DNA of 64,000 nt from Pseudomonadota bacterium. Lineage in GTDB: Bacteria; Desulfobacterota; Desulfobacteria; Desulfobacterales; RPRI01. The notes below the pieces were generated by a model, which worked only from the letters and a program-made list of their open reading frames with translations, searched no databases and had not been told where the DNA came from. The stretch spans positions 62,001 to 126,000 of the forward strand of contig JAHITX010000079.1 in assembly GCA_018817425.1 (NCBI GenBank), given 5' to 3'. The position numbers were made by a program, and so were the translations under genes. Below, piece after piece: positions 17,220-27,251 of the stretch (position 1 is its first letter; each line of letters starts with the position of its first letter).

Positions 17220-19127
17220 TTATTTTTTTGCGTCTGCGTAACCAATCTTGACCAGAGCCTCTTTTATTTCATCTAAAATAACCGGATCATCTATAGTTGC
17301 AGGCATCTTGTATTCTTTGTTATCTGCAATCTTCTGTATGGTTCCTCTTAATATTTTACCGGAACGTGTTTTGGGAAGACGTTTTACAACAGTTGCTGTT
17401 TTAAATGATGCAACAGCCCCTATCCTTTCTCTTACCATTTTAACTATTTCTTTTAATATTTCATCATTACTGCGAGTAACGCCTGCTTTAAGAACGATAA
17501 AGCCTAAGGGGATCTGGCCTTTAAGCTGGTCTTCAACACCAAGAACCGCACATTCCGCAACATCGGGATGATCGGACAGTACTTCTTCCATGCCTCCGGT
17601 TGAAAGACGGTGACCTGCTACATTAATTACATCATCTGTTCTGGTCATTACAAAAACATATCCGTCTTCATCAATAAAACCGGCATCCGCTGTTTTATAA
17701 TATCCTGGAAATTCCTTCAGATATGCATTGATAAATCCATCATCATTATTCCATAGTGTCGGAAGCGTTCCGGGAGGAAGAGGCAGTTTGACTACAAGGG
17801 CACCTATCTCACCTGCTTTGGCTACTTCATTATTTGGATCAAGAACCGTTAAATTCCATCCCGGAGCCGGTTTAGTCGGAGAACCCTGTTTAACCGGAAA
17901 TTGATGGATGCCCATACAATTTGCTACTATAGCCCATCCGGTTTCAGTCTGCCACCAGTGATCTATTACAGGAACACCGAGGCTTTTTTCGGCCCAGTGC
18001 AGAGTATCGGGATCTAGTCTTTCTCCTGCCAGAAACAAAGCCTTAAAAGCTGAAAGATCATAATTTTTCATAAGCTCGGCATTAGGATCTTCTCTTTTAA
18101 TCGCACGAAAGGCTGTGGGGGCCGTAAACATAACTTTTACCTTGTGCTGAGATATAACGCGCCAGAAAGCGCCCGCATCAGGCGTGCCTACCGGCTTTCC
18201 TTCATAAACAATAGTTGTGCAGCCCTGTAAAAGCGGACCATAAACTATATAAGAGTGCCCTACTACCCATCCAACATCTGATGCCGCCCAGTAAACATCT
18301 CCCGGGTCAACATCATAAATTGCTTTCATGCTCCATTTTAATGCAACCATATGACCGCCGTTATCCCTTACAACACCCTTTGGAACACCTGTTGTTCCTG
18401 AAGTGTAGAGTATATATAAAGGATCTGTTGCTGCAACAGGAACACAATCGTGCGGTTTGGCTTTTGATATTTCATCATTCCAGTCAAGATCCCTTCCGGC
18501 AATTAAATCAGCAGATACCATAGGCCTCTGAACAATAATACAATGATCGGGTTTTGACAGTGCTATTTCAATAGCACTGTCAAGGAGAGGCTTATATGGG
18601 ATCACACGCTTGGTTTCTATACCGCAAGAGGCGGATACAATTATCTTCGGCTTTGCATCATTTATCCTTGTTGCAAGCTCATTAGGAGCAAACCCGCCGA
18701 ATACAACCGAGTGAACTGCACCAAGACGTGCACATGCCAGCATAGCAACAACAGCTTCCGGAATCATGGGCATATAAATCAGAACCCGGTCGCCTTTTTG
18801 AACTCCATGGGCTGCATACACACCGGCAAGTTTTGCAACCAAATCTTTTAGTTCGGAATAAGTATACTTCTTGATAGTATCGGTAACCGGGCTGTCATAA
18901 ATAATTGCATTCTGATTCCCTCTTCCATTTTCAACATGAATATCAAGCGCATTGTAGCAGGTATTTACCATTCCACCGGGAAACCATCTGTAGAAATAGG
19001 GCTTGCGTGAATCATCTAAGACTTTATCCCATTTTTTATACCAGTGACAATTTTGTGCCACTTCTCCCCAGAATCTTTCCGGATCATTTATGGATTGTTC
19101 ATAAGCTTGTTGATAAGGGTTAGTCAT
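17220..19127 (-). CDS. prpE: Propionyl-CoA / acetyl-CoA synthetase (AMP-forming)
   Basis: A 635-residue AMP-forming acyl-CoA synthetase. It shows YTSGTTGVPKGVV (P-loop), VGHSYIVYGPL, the core WWQTETGW, YYKTADAGFIDEDGYVFVMTRTDDVINVAGHRLS, and the C-terminal PKTRSGKILR whose lysine is the usual acetylation site. The sequence is closer to PrpE/ACSS3 than to Acs, so propionate is the preferred guess. The frame is open 35 codons upstream, but ATG 19125-19127 has AAGGAG seven bases before it and begins the family N-terminus. Confidence 0.9.
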   Translation of the reverse strand: MTNPYQQAYEQSINDPERFWGEVAQNCHWYKKWDKVLDDSRKPYFYRWFPGGMVNTCYNALDIHVENGRGNQNAIIYDSPVTDTIKKYTYSELKDLVAKLAGVYAAHGVQKGDRVLIYMPMIPEAVVAMLACARLGAVHSVVFGGFAPNELATRINDAKPKIIVSASCGIETKRVIPYKPLLDSAIEIALSKPDHCIIVQRPMVSADLIAGRDLDWNDEISKAKPHDCVPVAATDPLYILYTSGTTGVPKGVVRDNGGHMVALKWSMKAIYDVDPGDVYWAASDVGWVVGHSYIVYGPLLQGCTTIVYEGKPVGTPDAGAFWRVISQHKVKVMFTAPTAFRAIKREDPNAELMKNYDLSAFKALFLAGERLDPDTLHWAEKSLGVPVIDHWWQTETGWAIVANCMGIHQFPVKQGSPTKPAPGWNLTVLDPNNEVAKAGEIGALVVKLPLPPGTLPTLWNNDDGFINAYLKEFPGYYKTADAGFIDEDGYVFVMTRTDDVINVAGHRLSTGGMEEVLSDHPDVAECAVLGVEDQLKGQIPLGFIVLKAGVTRSNDEILKEIVKMVRERIGAVASFKTATVVKRLPKTRSGKILRGTIQKIADNKEYKMPATIDDPVILDEIKEALVKIGYADAKK

Positions 19128-19294
19128 CGCAGTTCTCCTTAATTTGATAGTAAAAGCAAGAAAATCATTATCAAATAAAAAATTATAGGTATAAGTGTCA
19201 AGTAAAAAAGACGAAAGGCATACAAAATACAAGTGATTTTGAAAAAAGATTTATGAAGAAGGGGCTTTTTTTCTTTGGAACCAAAAATTTATAT

Positions 19295-19987
19295 TTATCT
19301 TATAATACACTCATTAACAAAAGGTTTTGCCGCCAATTCCATCTTAAAAAACTCTTCTTCAGTCAATTCACACTCTTTGGTGTTGAAAAACTCCGGCATA
19401 AGCACATTATTGTTATGAAAATGCTGAAGTACATACCGGTTTGCACCTGAAATTAAATGAGATATTTTTTCGATAACAGATACATCAACAAACGGCCTAA
19501 CCGATGTAGTCCTGAATTCATATTTAATTTTTGAATCCATTATGATTTGAATACTGGATAATATTTTTGCATAGTCAAAACCGGACGCAGTAAAATAAGA
19601 ATACCTGGAAGGGTCCGTTTTTATATCCATTGCAATATAATCTATAAGCTCTTCATCTATCAGGCTTTTTATAACCTCAGGATTACTTCCGTTTGTATCA
19701 AGTTTAACACAGTAACCCATTGCCTTAATCTTTTTACAGATAAAATTAATATCACTGTGCAGGGTAGGCTCTCCGCCCGAAATAACAACACCGTCTAAGA
19801 AATTCTTGTGGCTTTCCAAAAAATCAAAGATTTCCGTTTCTTTTAAGCAAGCAGTTGGTTTGTTATTTGCGAGTTGCGGATTATGGCAATAAGGACAAGC
19901 AAAATTACAACCCGAAGAAAAAAGAACACAGCTTATTTTTTCAGGATAATCGATTAATGAATTTTTTTGAATGCCGCCTATTTTCAT
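19295..19987 (-). CDS. nrdG: Anaerobic ribonucleotide reductase activating protein
   Basis: A 230-residue radical SAM protein with CNFACPYCHN (CxxxCxxC) near residue 30 and VISGGEPTLH. It would install the glycyl radical on NrdD using SAM. It lies 35 bp after nrdD on the same strand, which settles the assignment over other radical SAM activases. Confidence 0.93.
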   Translation of the reverse strand: MKIGGIQKNSLIDYPEKISCVLFSSGCNFACPYCHNPQLANNKPTACLKETEIFDFLESHKNFLDGVVISGGEPTLHSDINFICKKIKAMGYCVKLDTNGSNPEVIKSLIDEELIDYIAMDIKTDPSRYSYFTASGFDYAKILSSIQIIMDSKIKYEFRTTSVRPFVDVSVIEKISHLISGANRYVLQHFHNNNVLMPEFFNTKECELTEEEFFKMELAAKPFVNECIIR

Positions 19988-20022
19988 GACAAAAATCCGT
20001 TTTTAAAATCAACTGTTTGTAA

Positions 20023-22230
20023 TTATATTGAGACCTGTGACCTGAGAATAGGTTCCTCATAGCAACTATCGAGGTCGTTATCATCAGTTTTTGATTCCAA
20101 ACTTACAAAATGCTTATCTTCTTCATCATCAGATGGCAGTACATAGATTTTTCTCATTTTATATTCAGCCTGCTTCCCGTTGTTCCATTGCTTTACCGGT
20201 CGCAAATATCCTACAACCCTTGAATAGACTTCCGTTTGGGCATCACAGGTCGGGCATTGTTCCTGTTCTCCATTCAGATACCCGTGTGAAGGACACACGC
20301 TAAATGTTGGAGTAAGGGTAAAATAGGGAAGATGAAAATTGGTTGATATTTTTCTGATAAGTCCTTTTATTATTGTAATATCTGATATAAGTTCTCCTAA
20401 AAACAGATGCAGTACTGTGCCACCGGTATATTTAGACTGAAGGCTATCCTGCAATTGTAATGTTTCATATATATCGTCCGTATAATTGACAGGTAGTTGT
20501 GTTGAATTTGTATAAAACGGTGCTGCCCCGTTTTTATAATCCTCTTCATTGGCACATATGATATCGGGCATATCATGCTTGTCTTTCATGCACAAACGAT
20601 ACGATGTACCTTCTGCCGGAGTAGCTTCAAGATTGTAAAGATCTCCTGTTTCTTCCTGTGCTTCAGAAAGCATATTGCGTATAAAATCCATAACCCTTAA
20701 AGAAAATTCCAGGCCTTTTTTACTTGCTATATCTACCCCTATAAAATTAAGGCAGGCTTCGTTCATGCCGATTATTCCGATTGTAGAAAAGTGATTTTTC
20801 CAGTAAAGACCTGTTCCGTTTTTAACATCTCTTAGATAGAATTTTGAGTAAGGATAGAGATTGTTTTCTGTAAACTTTTCCAGGATCTTTCTTTTTATAG
20901 AAAGGCTTTGTGTTCCAACATTGATTTTTTCTTTAAGATGCCCGAAAAATTCATCTTCAGTTTCAGCAATATAGCCTATTCGCGGAAGATTTATTGTAAC
21001 AACTCCTATAGAGCCGGTAAGCGGGCTTGCGCCGAACAGGCCGCCGCCTCTTTTTAATAGCTCTCTGTTGTCAAGGCGCAACCTGCAACACATAGATCTT
21101 GTGTCTTCAGGAGAAAGATCGGAATTAACAAAATTTGAAAAATAGGGTATTCCGTATTTGCCGGTCATTTTCCAAACCGTATCAAGGTTTGGATTGTTCC
21201 AGTCAAAATCGGCAGTAATACTATAAGTTGGAATCGGAAATGTGAATACCCTTCCTTTTGCATCCCCTTCCATCATTACTTCGGCAAAAGCCCTGTTTAG
21301 CATATCCATTTCAGGCTGAAAATCGGAATATGTTTCCTCGCGCTCTTTCCCTCCTACTATTACAGGATGATCTTTTAATATTGATGGAACAAAAAGGTCC
21401 AATGTAATATTGGTAAAAGGCGTCTGAAAGCCGACTCGTGTAGGAATATTTATGTTAAACACAAATTCCTGCATTGCCTGCTTTACTTCATTGTATTTAA
21501 GTCCGTCAAATCGTATAAAAGGAGCAAGAAGAGTATCGAAATTTGAAATAGCCTGGGCGCCGGCTGCTTCACCCTGAAGTGTATAGAAAAAATTGACAAC
21601 TTGCCCAAGTGCGGATCGTAAGTGGTTGGGTGGAGCACTTTCCACTTTTCCCTCCACACCCCTGAATCCTTTTACAAGAATATCTTTTAAATCCCATCCC
21701 ACACAGTAAACCGACAAAAGGCTTAGATCGTGTATATGTAGGTCGCCTTTTTTATGAGCATCTCTTATTTCAGGAGGATAAATCTTGTTAAGCCAGTATT
21801 CTGAGGTTACATCAGATGATATGTAATTATTCAGTCCCTGCAAAGAATAACACATATTGCTGTTTTCCTTGATTTTCCAATCAAGCTTTTGGATGTAATG
21901 CTCCACAAGATCAATATTGGCATTGGTTGCAATACTTCGTATCTGTGCATGCTGCTCCCTGTAAATAATATAGGCTTTTGCCGTTTTGTAGAACGTAGAA
22001 TCCAGGAGCACACGTTCAACAATATCTTGTATTTCTTCAACATCCGGAATTGGCCCGAGGCGGATTTCATGGGCAAGCGTTAGAACTCTAAGTGTAAGTT
22101 TTCTTGCATCTCTTTCTTCGAATTCACCGGTTGCTTTTCCTGATTTAACCAATGCAACCGTAATTTTAGATGAATCAAAATCAACAATTCTGTTGTCTCG
22201 TTTTCTGATTGTTTCAAACACTTGCACCAC
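20023..22230 (-). CDS. nrdD: Anaerobic ribonucleoside-triphosphate reductase
   Basis: A 735-residue class III reductase. An ATP-cone lies at residues ~1-95 (IRKRDNRIVDFDSSKI), the barrel includes CCRLRLDNRELLKRGGGLFG, the zinc site is CPSHGYL...CPTC, and the glycyl-radical loop is SRVVGYLRPVKQWNNGKQ near the C-terminus. It makes dNTPs without oxygen. The first GTG is 22228-22230, but a GTG three codons later (22219-22221) follows a GAGAGGTGG ribosome-binding site and may be the true start. Paired NrdR boxes lie about 265-310 bp upstream. Confidence 0.95.
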   Translation of the reverse strand: MVQVFETIRKRDNRIVDFDSSKITVALVKSGKATGEFEERDARKLTLRVLTLAHEIRLGPIPDVEEIQDIVERVLLDSTFYKTAKAYIIYREQHAQIRSIATNANIDLVEHYIQKLDWKIKENSNMCYSLQGLNNYISSDVTSEYWLNKIYPPEIRDAHKKGDLHIHDLSLLSVYCVGWDLKDILVKGFRGVEGKVESAPPNHLRSALGQVVNFFYTLQGEAAGAQAISNFDTLLAPFIRFDGLKYNEVKQAMQEFVFNINIPTRVGFQTPFTNITLDLFVPSILKDHPVIVGGKEREETYSDFQPEMDMLNRAFAEVMMEGDAKGRVFTFPIPTYSITADFDWNNPNLDTVWKMTGKYGIPYFSNFVNSDLSPEDTRSMCCRLRLDNRELLKRGGGLFGASPLTGSIGVVTINLPRIGYIAETEDEFFGHLKEKINVGTQSLSIKRKILEKFTENNLYPYSKFYLRDVKNGTGLYWKNHFSTIGIIGMNEACLNFIGVDIASKKGLEFSLRVMDFIRNMLSEAQEETGDLYNLEATPAEGTSYRLCMKDKHDMPDIICANEEDYKNGAAPFYTNSTQLPVNYTDDIYETLQLQDSLQSKYTGGTVLHLFLGELISDITIIKGLIRKISTNFHLPYFTLTPTFSVCPSHGYLNGEQEQCPTCDAQTEVYSRVVGYLRPVKQWNNGKQAEYKMRKIYVLPSDDEEDKHFVSLESKTDDNDLDSCYEEPILRSQVSI

Positions 22231-22494
22231 CTCTCTTAGTTTTGTCGATTTAAAGAAAATTGTTTCTGCCTACAAAAAGAGACAAAAAATACCCGCCCGC
22301 TTCCAAGAAAAAAAGAAAATACAAAATATATATATAATAGTTAAGTGAATTAATATAAAACAAAGGATAAGGTCAGTTTTTAAATAGCTTTAAAAAAAAC
22401 ATTTTTAATACAGCTTTATAGAAGTTATGATTTTTATGATAATAGGTATAAGGGTTTATCTAATTAATATTTTATTTAGATGATTTGTCTTAGT

Positions 22495-22541
22495 ACACAA
22501 TATATAGTCGCTTGTCAACTATTTTATTCAATATATGGTAT
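22495..22541. promoter_or_regulatory. Tandem NrdR boxes upstream of nrdDG
   Basis: ACACAATATATAGTCG (22495-22510) and ATTCAATATATGGTAT (22526-22541) both follow the NrdR consensus acaCwAtATaTwgtgt. The boxes are offset by exactly 31 bp, about three helical turns, as in known NrdR sites. NrdR represses ribonucleotide reductase genes when dATP is high; nrdR itself is not in the window. The rest of 22231-22751 is AT-rich with no gene. Confidence 0.8.
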
Positions 22542-22751
22542 TATTGCAATTAAAATGTAACTGTTTCAAAGAACAGTAAAAAAAGATTTCAGCATCGTTT
22601 TTTAAAAAAAAAAGCCGATTTATAAATTATTGCAATCCCATCAATTGTTACTATACTCAGATTGACAATGTGTCACACTTCTGACAAATATATTGTAATT
22701 ATAACTGGTTTTTATTGTGCTAATAATACAAACGTAACGGGATTTAAACAT

Positions 22752-23936
22752 ATGGAAAATACAACTTGTAAAGGATTTACAGCTTCCGGAGTAATCTCCG
22801 GTCTTAAAAAAAACGGACACAAAGATCTCGGCCTGATATATTCCGAAGTTCCTGCAAATGTTGCCGGAGTATTTACCAAAAATAAAGTCCAGGCTGCCCC
22901 GGTAATTCTTGACAGGCAAAGAATTAAAACCGGTCTTTGCCAGGCAATTATTGCAAACAGCGGAAGCGCCAATTGCTGCACCGGAGATAAAGGCATGGAG
23001 GATGCTTTGTCCGAAGCCGGATTTGCAGCATCCGGTCTTAATATTAACGAGGAAATGGTGCTTGTAGCCTCAACCGGTGTTATAGGAAAGCCACTTGAGC
23101 TTGATAAAATGAAAAGCGCTGTTCCAAATCTTGTAAAATCACTTTCCGCTGACGGCATAAATGATTTTGCCCAGGCAATAATGACCACAGACACTGTTCC
23201 AAAGATAGCATCAGTAAAAGGTGAAGTCGGAGGGTGCAATTTTTACATAACCGGTGTTGCAAAAGGTGCCGGGATGATTTGCCCTGATATGGCCACAATG
23301 CTATGCTTTATTATTACTGATATCAAAGCAGAATCAGATTTTCTTAAAGAAGCACTAATATCTTCTACCAACAAATCTTTTAACAGGATAACTATTGACG
23401 GCGACACAAGTACAAACGATACGGTTCTTATCATGGCAAACGGAATGTCAGGCATAGATACAGATAGCCTTCCCGGAAAAGAATATTTTCAAAAACTGCT
23501 TGATGAAGTTATGATCAAGCTTGCCAAAATGGTTGTAAAAGACGGTGAAGGTGCAACAAAACTGGTAGATATAACAGTTAACGGAGCTGCAAGTGAGAGT
23601 GATGCCAGAAAAATTGCAGGCGTTATAGCAAATTCAAACCTTGTTAAAACGGCTTTATTCGGAGAAGATGCAAATTGGGGAAGAATTCTGGCTGCAGCCG
23701 GAAGAGCCGGAGTAGAAATTAAACCTGAATCTGTGGATATTTATTTTGATAATGTGCTAATGGTAAAAAACGGCTCTGGCTGCGGAATTGATGCAGAAGC
23801 AAAAGCAACAAAGGTTTTAAAAAAGTCTGAATTTACCATAGTGCTTGATTTGAAATCGGGAAACGCAAATGCTTCGATTTTAACATGTGATTTTTCGATT
23901 GATTATGTCAAGATAAATGCCGATTACAGGTCGTGA
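22752..23936 (+). CDS. argJ: Bifunctional glutamate N-acetyltransferase / ornithine acetyltransferase
   Basis: A 394-residue ArgJ. It shows GVFTKNKVQAAPV, IANSGSANCCTG, TDTVPK, and the self-cleavage site KGAGMICPDMATML, where the chain splits before Thr to give alpha and beta subunits with Thr as nucleophile; then TIDGDTSTNDTVL and GEGATKL. It recycles the acetyl group in arginine synthesis. The frame is open 30 codons further upstream, but family homology begins at ATG 22752 (MENTTCKGF), which I take as the start. Confidence 0.94.
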   Translation: MENTTCKGFTASGVISGLKKNGHKDLGLIYSEVPANVAGVFTKNKVQAAPVILDRQRIKTGLCQAIIANSGSANCCTGDKGMEDALSEAGFAASGLNINEEMVLVASTGVIGKPLELDKMKSAVPNLVKSLSADGINDFAQAIMTTDTVPKIASVKGEVGGCNFYITGVAKGAGMICPDMATMLCFIITDIKAESDFLKEALISSTNKSFNRITIDGDTSTNDTVLIMANGMSGIDTDSLPGKEYFQKLLDEVMIKLAKMVVKDGEGATKLVDITVNGAASESDARKIAGVIANSNLVKTALFGEDANWGRILAAAGRAGVEIKPESVDIYFDNVLMVKNGSGCGIDAEAKATKVLKKSEFTIVLDLKSGNANASILTCDFSIDYVKINADYRS

Positions 23937-24017
23937 TTTTTGCCGTTCAACTCTGGAGCTGATAAAAAAACTCACGCCTTCAGGCGAATACTTCAATTCA
24001 ATATCATTGATACAAAA

Positions 24018-24156
24018 GGGTTCAGGGAGTCAAGGATTCGAGGGTTCGAGTGATGGAAAATAATTTAAAGAATCAATTGATTGGAGAAAGTTTACTGCAG
24101 AAGAATACAGGAGACAATAAACACTTGACCCCTTGGCCCCTTGAATCCTTGAACCC
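24018..24156. repeat. Inverted-repeat element between argJ and rluB
   Basis: Two 35-base arms (24018-24052 and 24122-24156) are inverted copies matching at about 27 of 35 positions, with GAATCCTTGA and GAACCC motifs. The 69-base centre is AT-rich. The structure resembles a non-autonomous inverted-repeat element; the same GAATCCTTGA phrase recurs beside the four-helix-bundle gene at 40591. Confidence 0.65.
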
Positions 24157-24195
24157 TAAGGCAATCGGCTTTAGCCGATGCCATTTGACTTTAAT

Positions 24196-24909
24196 ATGAG
24201 ACTTCAAAAATACTTATCTGCCGCAGGGTTCTGTTCGAGAAGAAAGGGTGAACAGCTTATTCTATCCGGCCTTGTGAAAGTTAACGGTGTTGCAATAACT
24301 GCGCTTGGAACAAAAATAGATCCTGAACATGATGTGGTTGAGGTAGAAGGAAACAAGATAGAATCAAAAGATGATTTAATATATATAGCTCTTAATAAAC
24401 CAAAAGGATATGTTACAACATGCAGACGGGAAAATAATAAAATTGTTTTAGATCTTGTTGATATTCCCCAGCGCATTTACCCTGTAGGCCGTCTGGATAA
24501 GGATTCAAGCGGACTTCTTCTTTTAACCAATGATGGCAGTTTGCATAATATTCTTTCGCACCCTTCTTTTGATCACGAAAAAGAGTATGAAGTTACCGTC
24601 AAATGGCCGATTACCGACAAGGCCCTTGATAAAATGAAAGAAGGGCTTTTTCTTATGGGAAGCAAAACAAGACCTGCCGAAATAAGCAGAATTTCTCCTG
24701 AGCATTTTAATATCACACTTAAAGAAGGCCGTAACAGACAAATACGCCGCATGGTAGTAAAAGTAGGAAACAAGGTTTTGAAGTTAAAAAGGATAAGAAT
24801 CTCAGATATAAAACTGGGCAATCTGAAGGAAGGCACATGGAGATATCTGAAGGACAAAGAAAAAAAAGCTTTGCTTAAAAATTATATCGCACCAAAGTCT
24901 ATAGTTTAA
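24196..24909 (+). CDS. rluB: 23S rRNA pseudouridine synthase, RluB/RsuA family
   Basis: A 237-residue enzyme with an N-terminal S4 RNA-binding domain (RLQKYLSAAGFCSRRKGEQLI) and the catalytic motif PVGRLDKDSSGLLLLTNDG containing the pseudouridylating Asp, followed by KEGRNRQIRRM. The S4 domain begins at ATG 24196; an in-frame ATG six codons earlier (24178) has no better ribosome-binding site. RluB, RluE and RsuA cannot be separated with certainty, though RluB is the usual one in this phylum. Confidence 0.88.
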   Translation: MRLQKYLSAAGFCSRRKGEQLILSGLVKVNGVAITALGTKIDPEHDVVEVEGNKIESKDDLIYIALNKPKGYVTTCRRENNKIVLDLVDIPQRIYPVGRLDKDSSGLLLLTNDGSLHNILSHPSFDHEKEYEVTVKWPITDKALDKMKEGLFLMGSKTRPAEISRISPEHFNITLKEGRNRQIRRMVVKVGNKVLKLKRIRISDIKLGNLKEGTWRYLKDKEKKALLKNYIAPKSIV

Positions 24910-24912
24910 TGT

Positions 24913-25023
24913 AACCACAGGAATACATTTAGTATTTCGAGGATAGCGCTAATGCTTCACTTCGTGCGAAATTTGAGCCCAACGCTTAAGATCGGCCAAA
25001 ATGGGGCGTTTTGAAACTGGCTC
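24913..25023. repeat. Dispersed palindromic repeat, copy C
   Basis: The copy runs from AACCACAGGAATACATTTAG to the terminal CGTTTTGAAACTGGCTC. Compared with copy B it has extra bases after TTTCGAGGAT (GCGCTAATGCTTCACTTCGT) and lacks the distal half. It lies directly after rluB. Confidence 0.8.
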
Positions 25024-25103
25024 ATATTAAATTTATTGCTATACTGGCTGCTTATCCTTATATATCAGAGATTCTTTGCTGTATAATCGGACAATTAGAT
25101 TAG

Positions 25104-25132
25104 TTGACAAAAACAAAAACAGATGGTATTTT
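25104..25132 (+). promoter_or_regulatory. Candidate promoter for the kinase / cyclase operon
   Basis: TTGACA (25104-25109), 17 bp, then TATTTT (25127-25132). It lies about 140 bp upstream of the kinase start. The -10 is imperfect. Confidence 0.4.
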
Positions 25133-25273
25133 TATTTTGTAAGTATAGTATATTGTCAACAGGATAGTTTGCAAGGTTTATACAACAGCATTGGAAATTT
25201 AAAGTATACCTTTGGCGCCATCCTTAGTTCTTTACCTTAAAAGTAATTATTAATCTAATTGCAGGTAAATACA

Positions 25274-26221
25274 ATGAATGTTAAAAGAACCATAGCCCCG
25301 CAAATAGAAAAAAACGGATTGATTTTAATCGCATTTGCAATGGTAGCAATTTACTGGGTTATTGATTCTCTGGCATCCGGCCTTTTATTCCCACGCACTC
25401 TTATCGTAACTTTTGTCATTATATATGGGATTTTTACCCAGACATTGATCAATTCCCGCAAAGCAGCTCTTGATGACAAAGAAAAAACACAACAGCAGTT
25501 AATACAGTCTGAGAGCCTTGCTGCAATCGGGCAACTTGTGGCAGGAATTGCACATGAATTAAACAATCCCCTCTCCAGTACCGCAAGCTTTATTCAAAGC
25601 GATATCGAATTGATAAATGAACAGGAAGAAAAAAGAGAAATTGATTATGAAATACTGGCTGATCTTGAATTTTCACTAAAGGAATTAAACAGGGCCGAAA
25701 CAATAGTTAAAAGCGTTTTGGGACTGTCCCGCCAGACACAAACATATGCCGAAAATGTGAATCTTAATAAAATACTTGAAGATACATTAAGAATACTTCA
25801 CAATCAGTATAGTTCTTCCGATATAACAATTGTAAAAGATTTTGAAAATAATTTGCAGGAAATTAACGGTAATTTTGCAAATCTTGGGCAGGTGTTTATC
25901 AATATAATACAAAATGCTTTACAGGCATTGCCGGACAACAAAGGATTTATATATTTAACTACAAGATATAATAACAATACAAATTGTATTGAAATAGAGT
26001 GCCGTGATACGGGAGAAGGAATCCCAAGCGAAGATATCAAAGATATATTCAAGCCATTTTATACAACAAAAGAAGTCGGTAAAGGATCAGGCTTAGGATT
26101 ATATATATCTCATGAAATTATAAAAAAACATGGGGGCCTTATCACTGTGAGCAGCAATAAAGATAAGGGCACAACCTTTTTAGTAGCGCTTCCGGCCAGA
26201 GGAGAAAAAAATGATGAATAA
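25274..26221 (+). CDS. Sensor histidine kinase
   Basis: A 315-residue kinase. Two N-terminal membrane helices (LILIAFAMVAIYWVIDSLA and TLIVTFVIIYGIF) have almost no periplasmic loop, then comes a coiled linker, a HisKA domain with AGIAHELNNPLSS (phospho-His), and HATPase boxes N (NIIQNALQAL), G1 (CRDTGEGIP) and G2 (GKGSGLGLYI). The minimal input region suggests membrane or cytoplasmic sensing. The start chosen has AGGT upstream; a TTG five codons earlier is possible. It overlaps the next gene by 11 bp and should phosphorylate it. Confidence 0.92.
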   Translation: MNVKRTIAPQIEKNGLILIAFAMVAIYWVIDSLASGLLFPRTLIVTFVIIYGIFTQTLINSRKAALDDKEKTQQQLIQSESLAAIGQLVAGIAHELNNPLSSTASFIQSDIELINEQEEKREIDYEILADLEFSLKELNRAETIVKSVLGLSRQTQTYAENVNLNKILEDTLRILHNQYSSSDITIVKDFENNLQEINGNFANLGQVFINIIQNALQALPDNKGFIYLTTRYNNNTNCIEIECRDTGEGIPSEDIKDIFKPFYTTKEVGKGSGLGLYISHEIIKKHGGLITVSSNKDKGTTFLVALPARGEKNDE

Positions 26222-27209
26222 CATTATGGTCGTTGATGATGAAGAAGGCATAAGGATCGCTTTGAAAAAAGTCCTGAAAAAGGATGGTTATGAAGTTTTT
26301 TTAGCTGAAAGCGGGGCCGAGGCTATAGATATTGTAAAAAAGCACATCAATGAAATAGAAACGGTAATCTCTGATTTTAAAATGCCCGGATTAGACGGTC
26401 TGGAAACTCTCCAGCAAATCGGCAGAATTAACCCGGAAATTATAAGAATTATTTTAACCGGATATGCAACTCTTGAGCGAGCTATTGAAAGTGTCAATTC
26501 AGATATAGACGGATTTTTAACAAAACCTTTTGACAATAATATTATCAAACTAAAAATTAAAGAATTCCATGTCAAAAAAAGATTAAAACAATTTGTTCCA
26601 TTCCAGATCCTTGAAGAGCTTCAGAAGTACGGCAACAGCTTAACTCCTAAAAATCAGAAAATATCCGTTCTTTTTACCGATATTCGTGATTTCTCCGGAA
26701 TATCTAAAAGAATAAGTACTCTTGAGTTAGCTGATCTCTTAAATCTGCATTATTTTCATCCTCTTGATAATATCATTTTCGAATTCAACGGCACACTTGA
26801 TAAACATATAGGAGACAGCATTATGGGAATATTCGGAGCGCCGATAGTTCGCGAAGATGACCCTTTCAGAGCTGTTTCCTGTGCAATTAAGATGCGGGAA
26901 AAAGTCGCTGAAATAAATCATGAAATAAAAAATAAAAATTTAAGAATACCTGTTGGATTTGGAATCAGTACCGGAGAAACTATGGTAGGAATATTTGGAT
27001 CATCCATCAGGAAAGAATATACTGCACTTGGGCAAGCAGTAAATTTTGCTGCGCATCTTGAACAGATTGCCAAAGAAGATCAAATTCTTATCTGCCATGA
27101 AACATATAAAGCCGTTAAAGATTTATTTAAGTTTGAATTGATTGAGGGGTTAATTATAAAAGGCATGGAAGGTGAAAGATCTATATATAATGTTCTCGAA
27201 GCGCTTTAA
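26211..27209 (+). CDS. Response regulator with class III adenylate/guanylate cyclase domain
   Basis: A 332-residue protein. The REC domain spans ~1-120 (VDDEEG acidic pair, phospho-Asp in ISDFKMPG, Thr in ILTGYA, Lys in LTKPF). A CHD cyclase domain follows at ~150-320: LFTDIRDFSG and HIGDSIMGIFG supply the metal Asp residues, and KHIGD supplies the adenine-contact Lys. In the transition-state motif VNxAARLE the Arg is His (VNFAAHLE), which may lower activity. It should convert the kinase signal to cAMP. It overlaps the kinase gene by 11 bp. Confidence 0.9.
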   Translation: MMNNIMVVDDEEGIRIALKKVLKKDGYEVFLAESGAEAIDIVKKHINEIETVISDFKMPGLDGLETLQQIGRINPEIIRIILTGYATLERAIESVNSDIDGFLTKPFDNNIIKLKIKEFHVKKRLKQFVPFQILEELQKYGNSLTPKNQKISVLFTDIRDFSGISKRISTLELADLLNLHYFHPLDNIIFEFNGTLDKHIGDSIMGIFGAPIVREDDPFRAVSCAIKMREKVAEINHEIKNKNLRIPVGFGISTGETMVGIFGSSIRKEYTALGQAVNFAAHLEQIAKEDQILICHETYKAVKDLFKFELIEGLIIKGMEGERSIYNVLEAL

Positions 27210-27251
27210 ATAGCGAAATACTCTTCAGTTAAAGGTACCCATACGATAACA

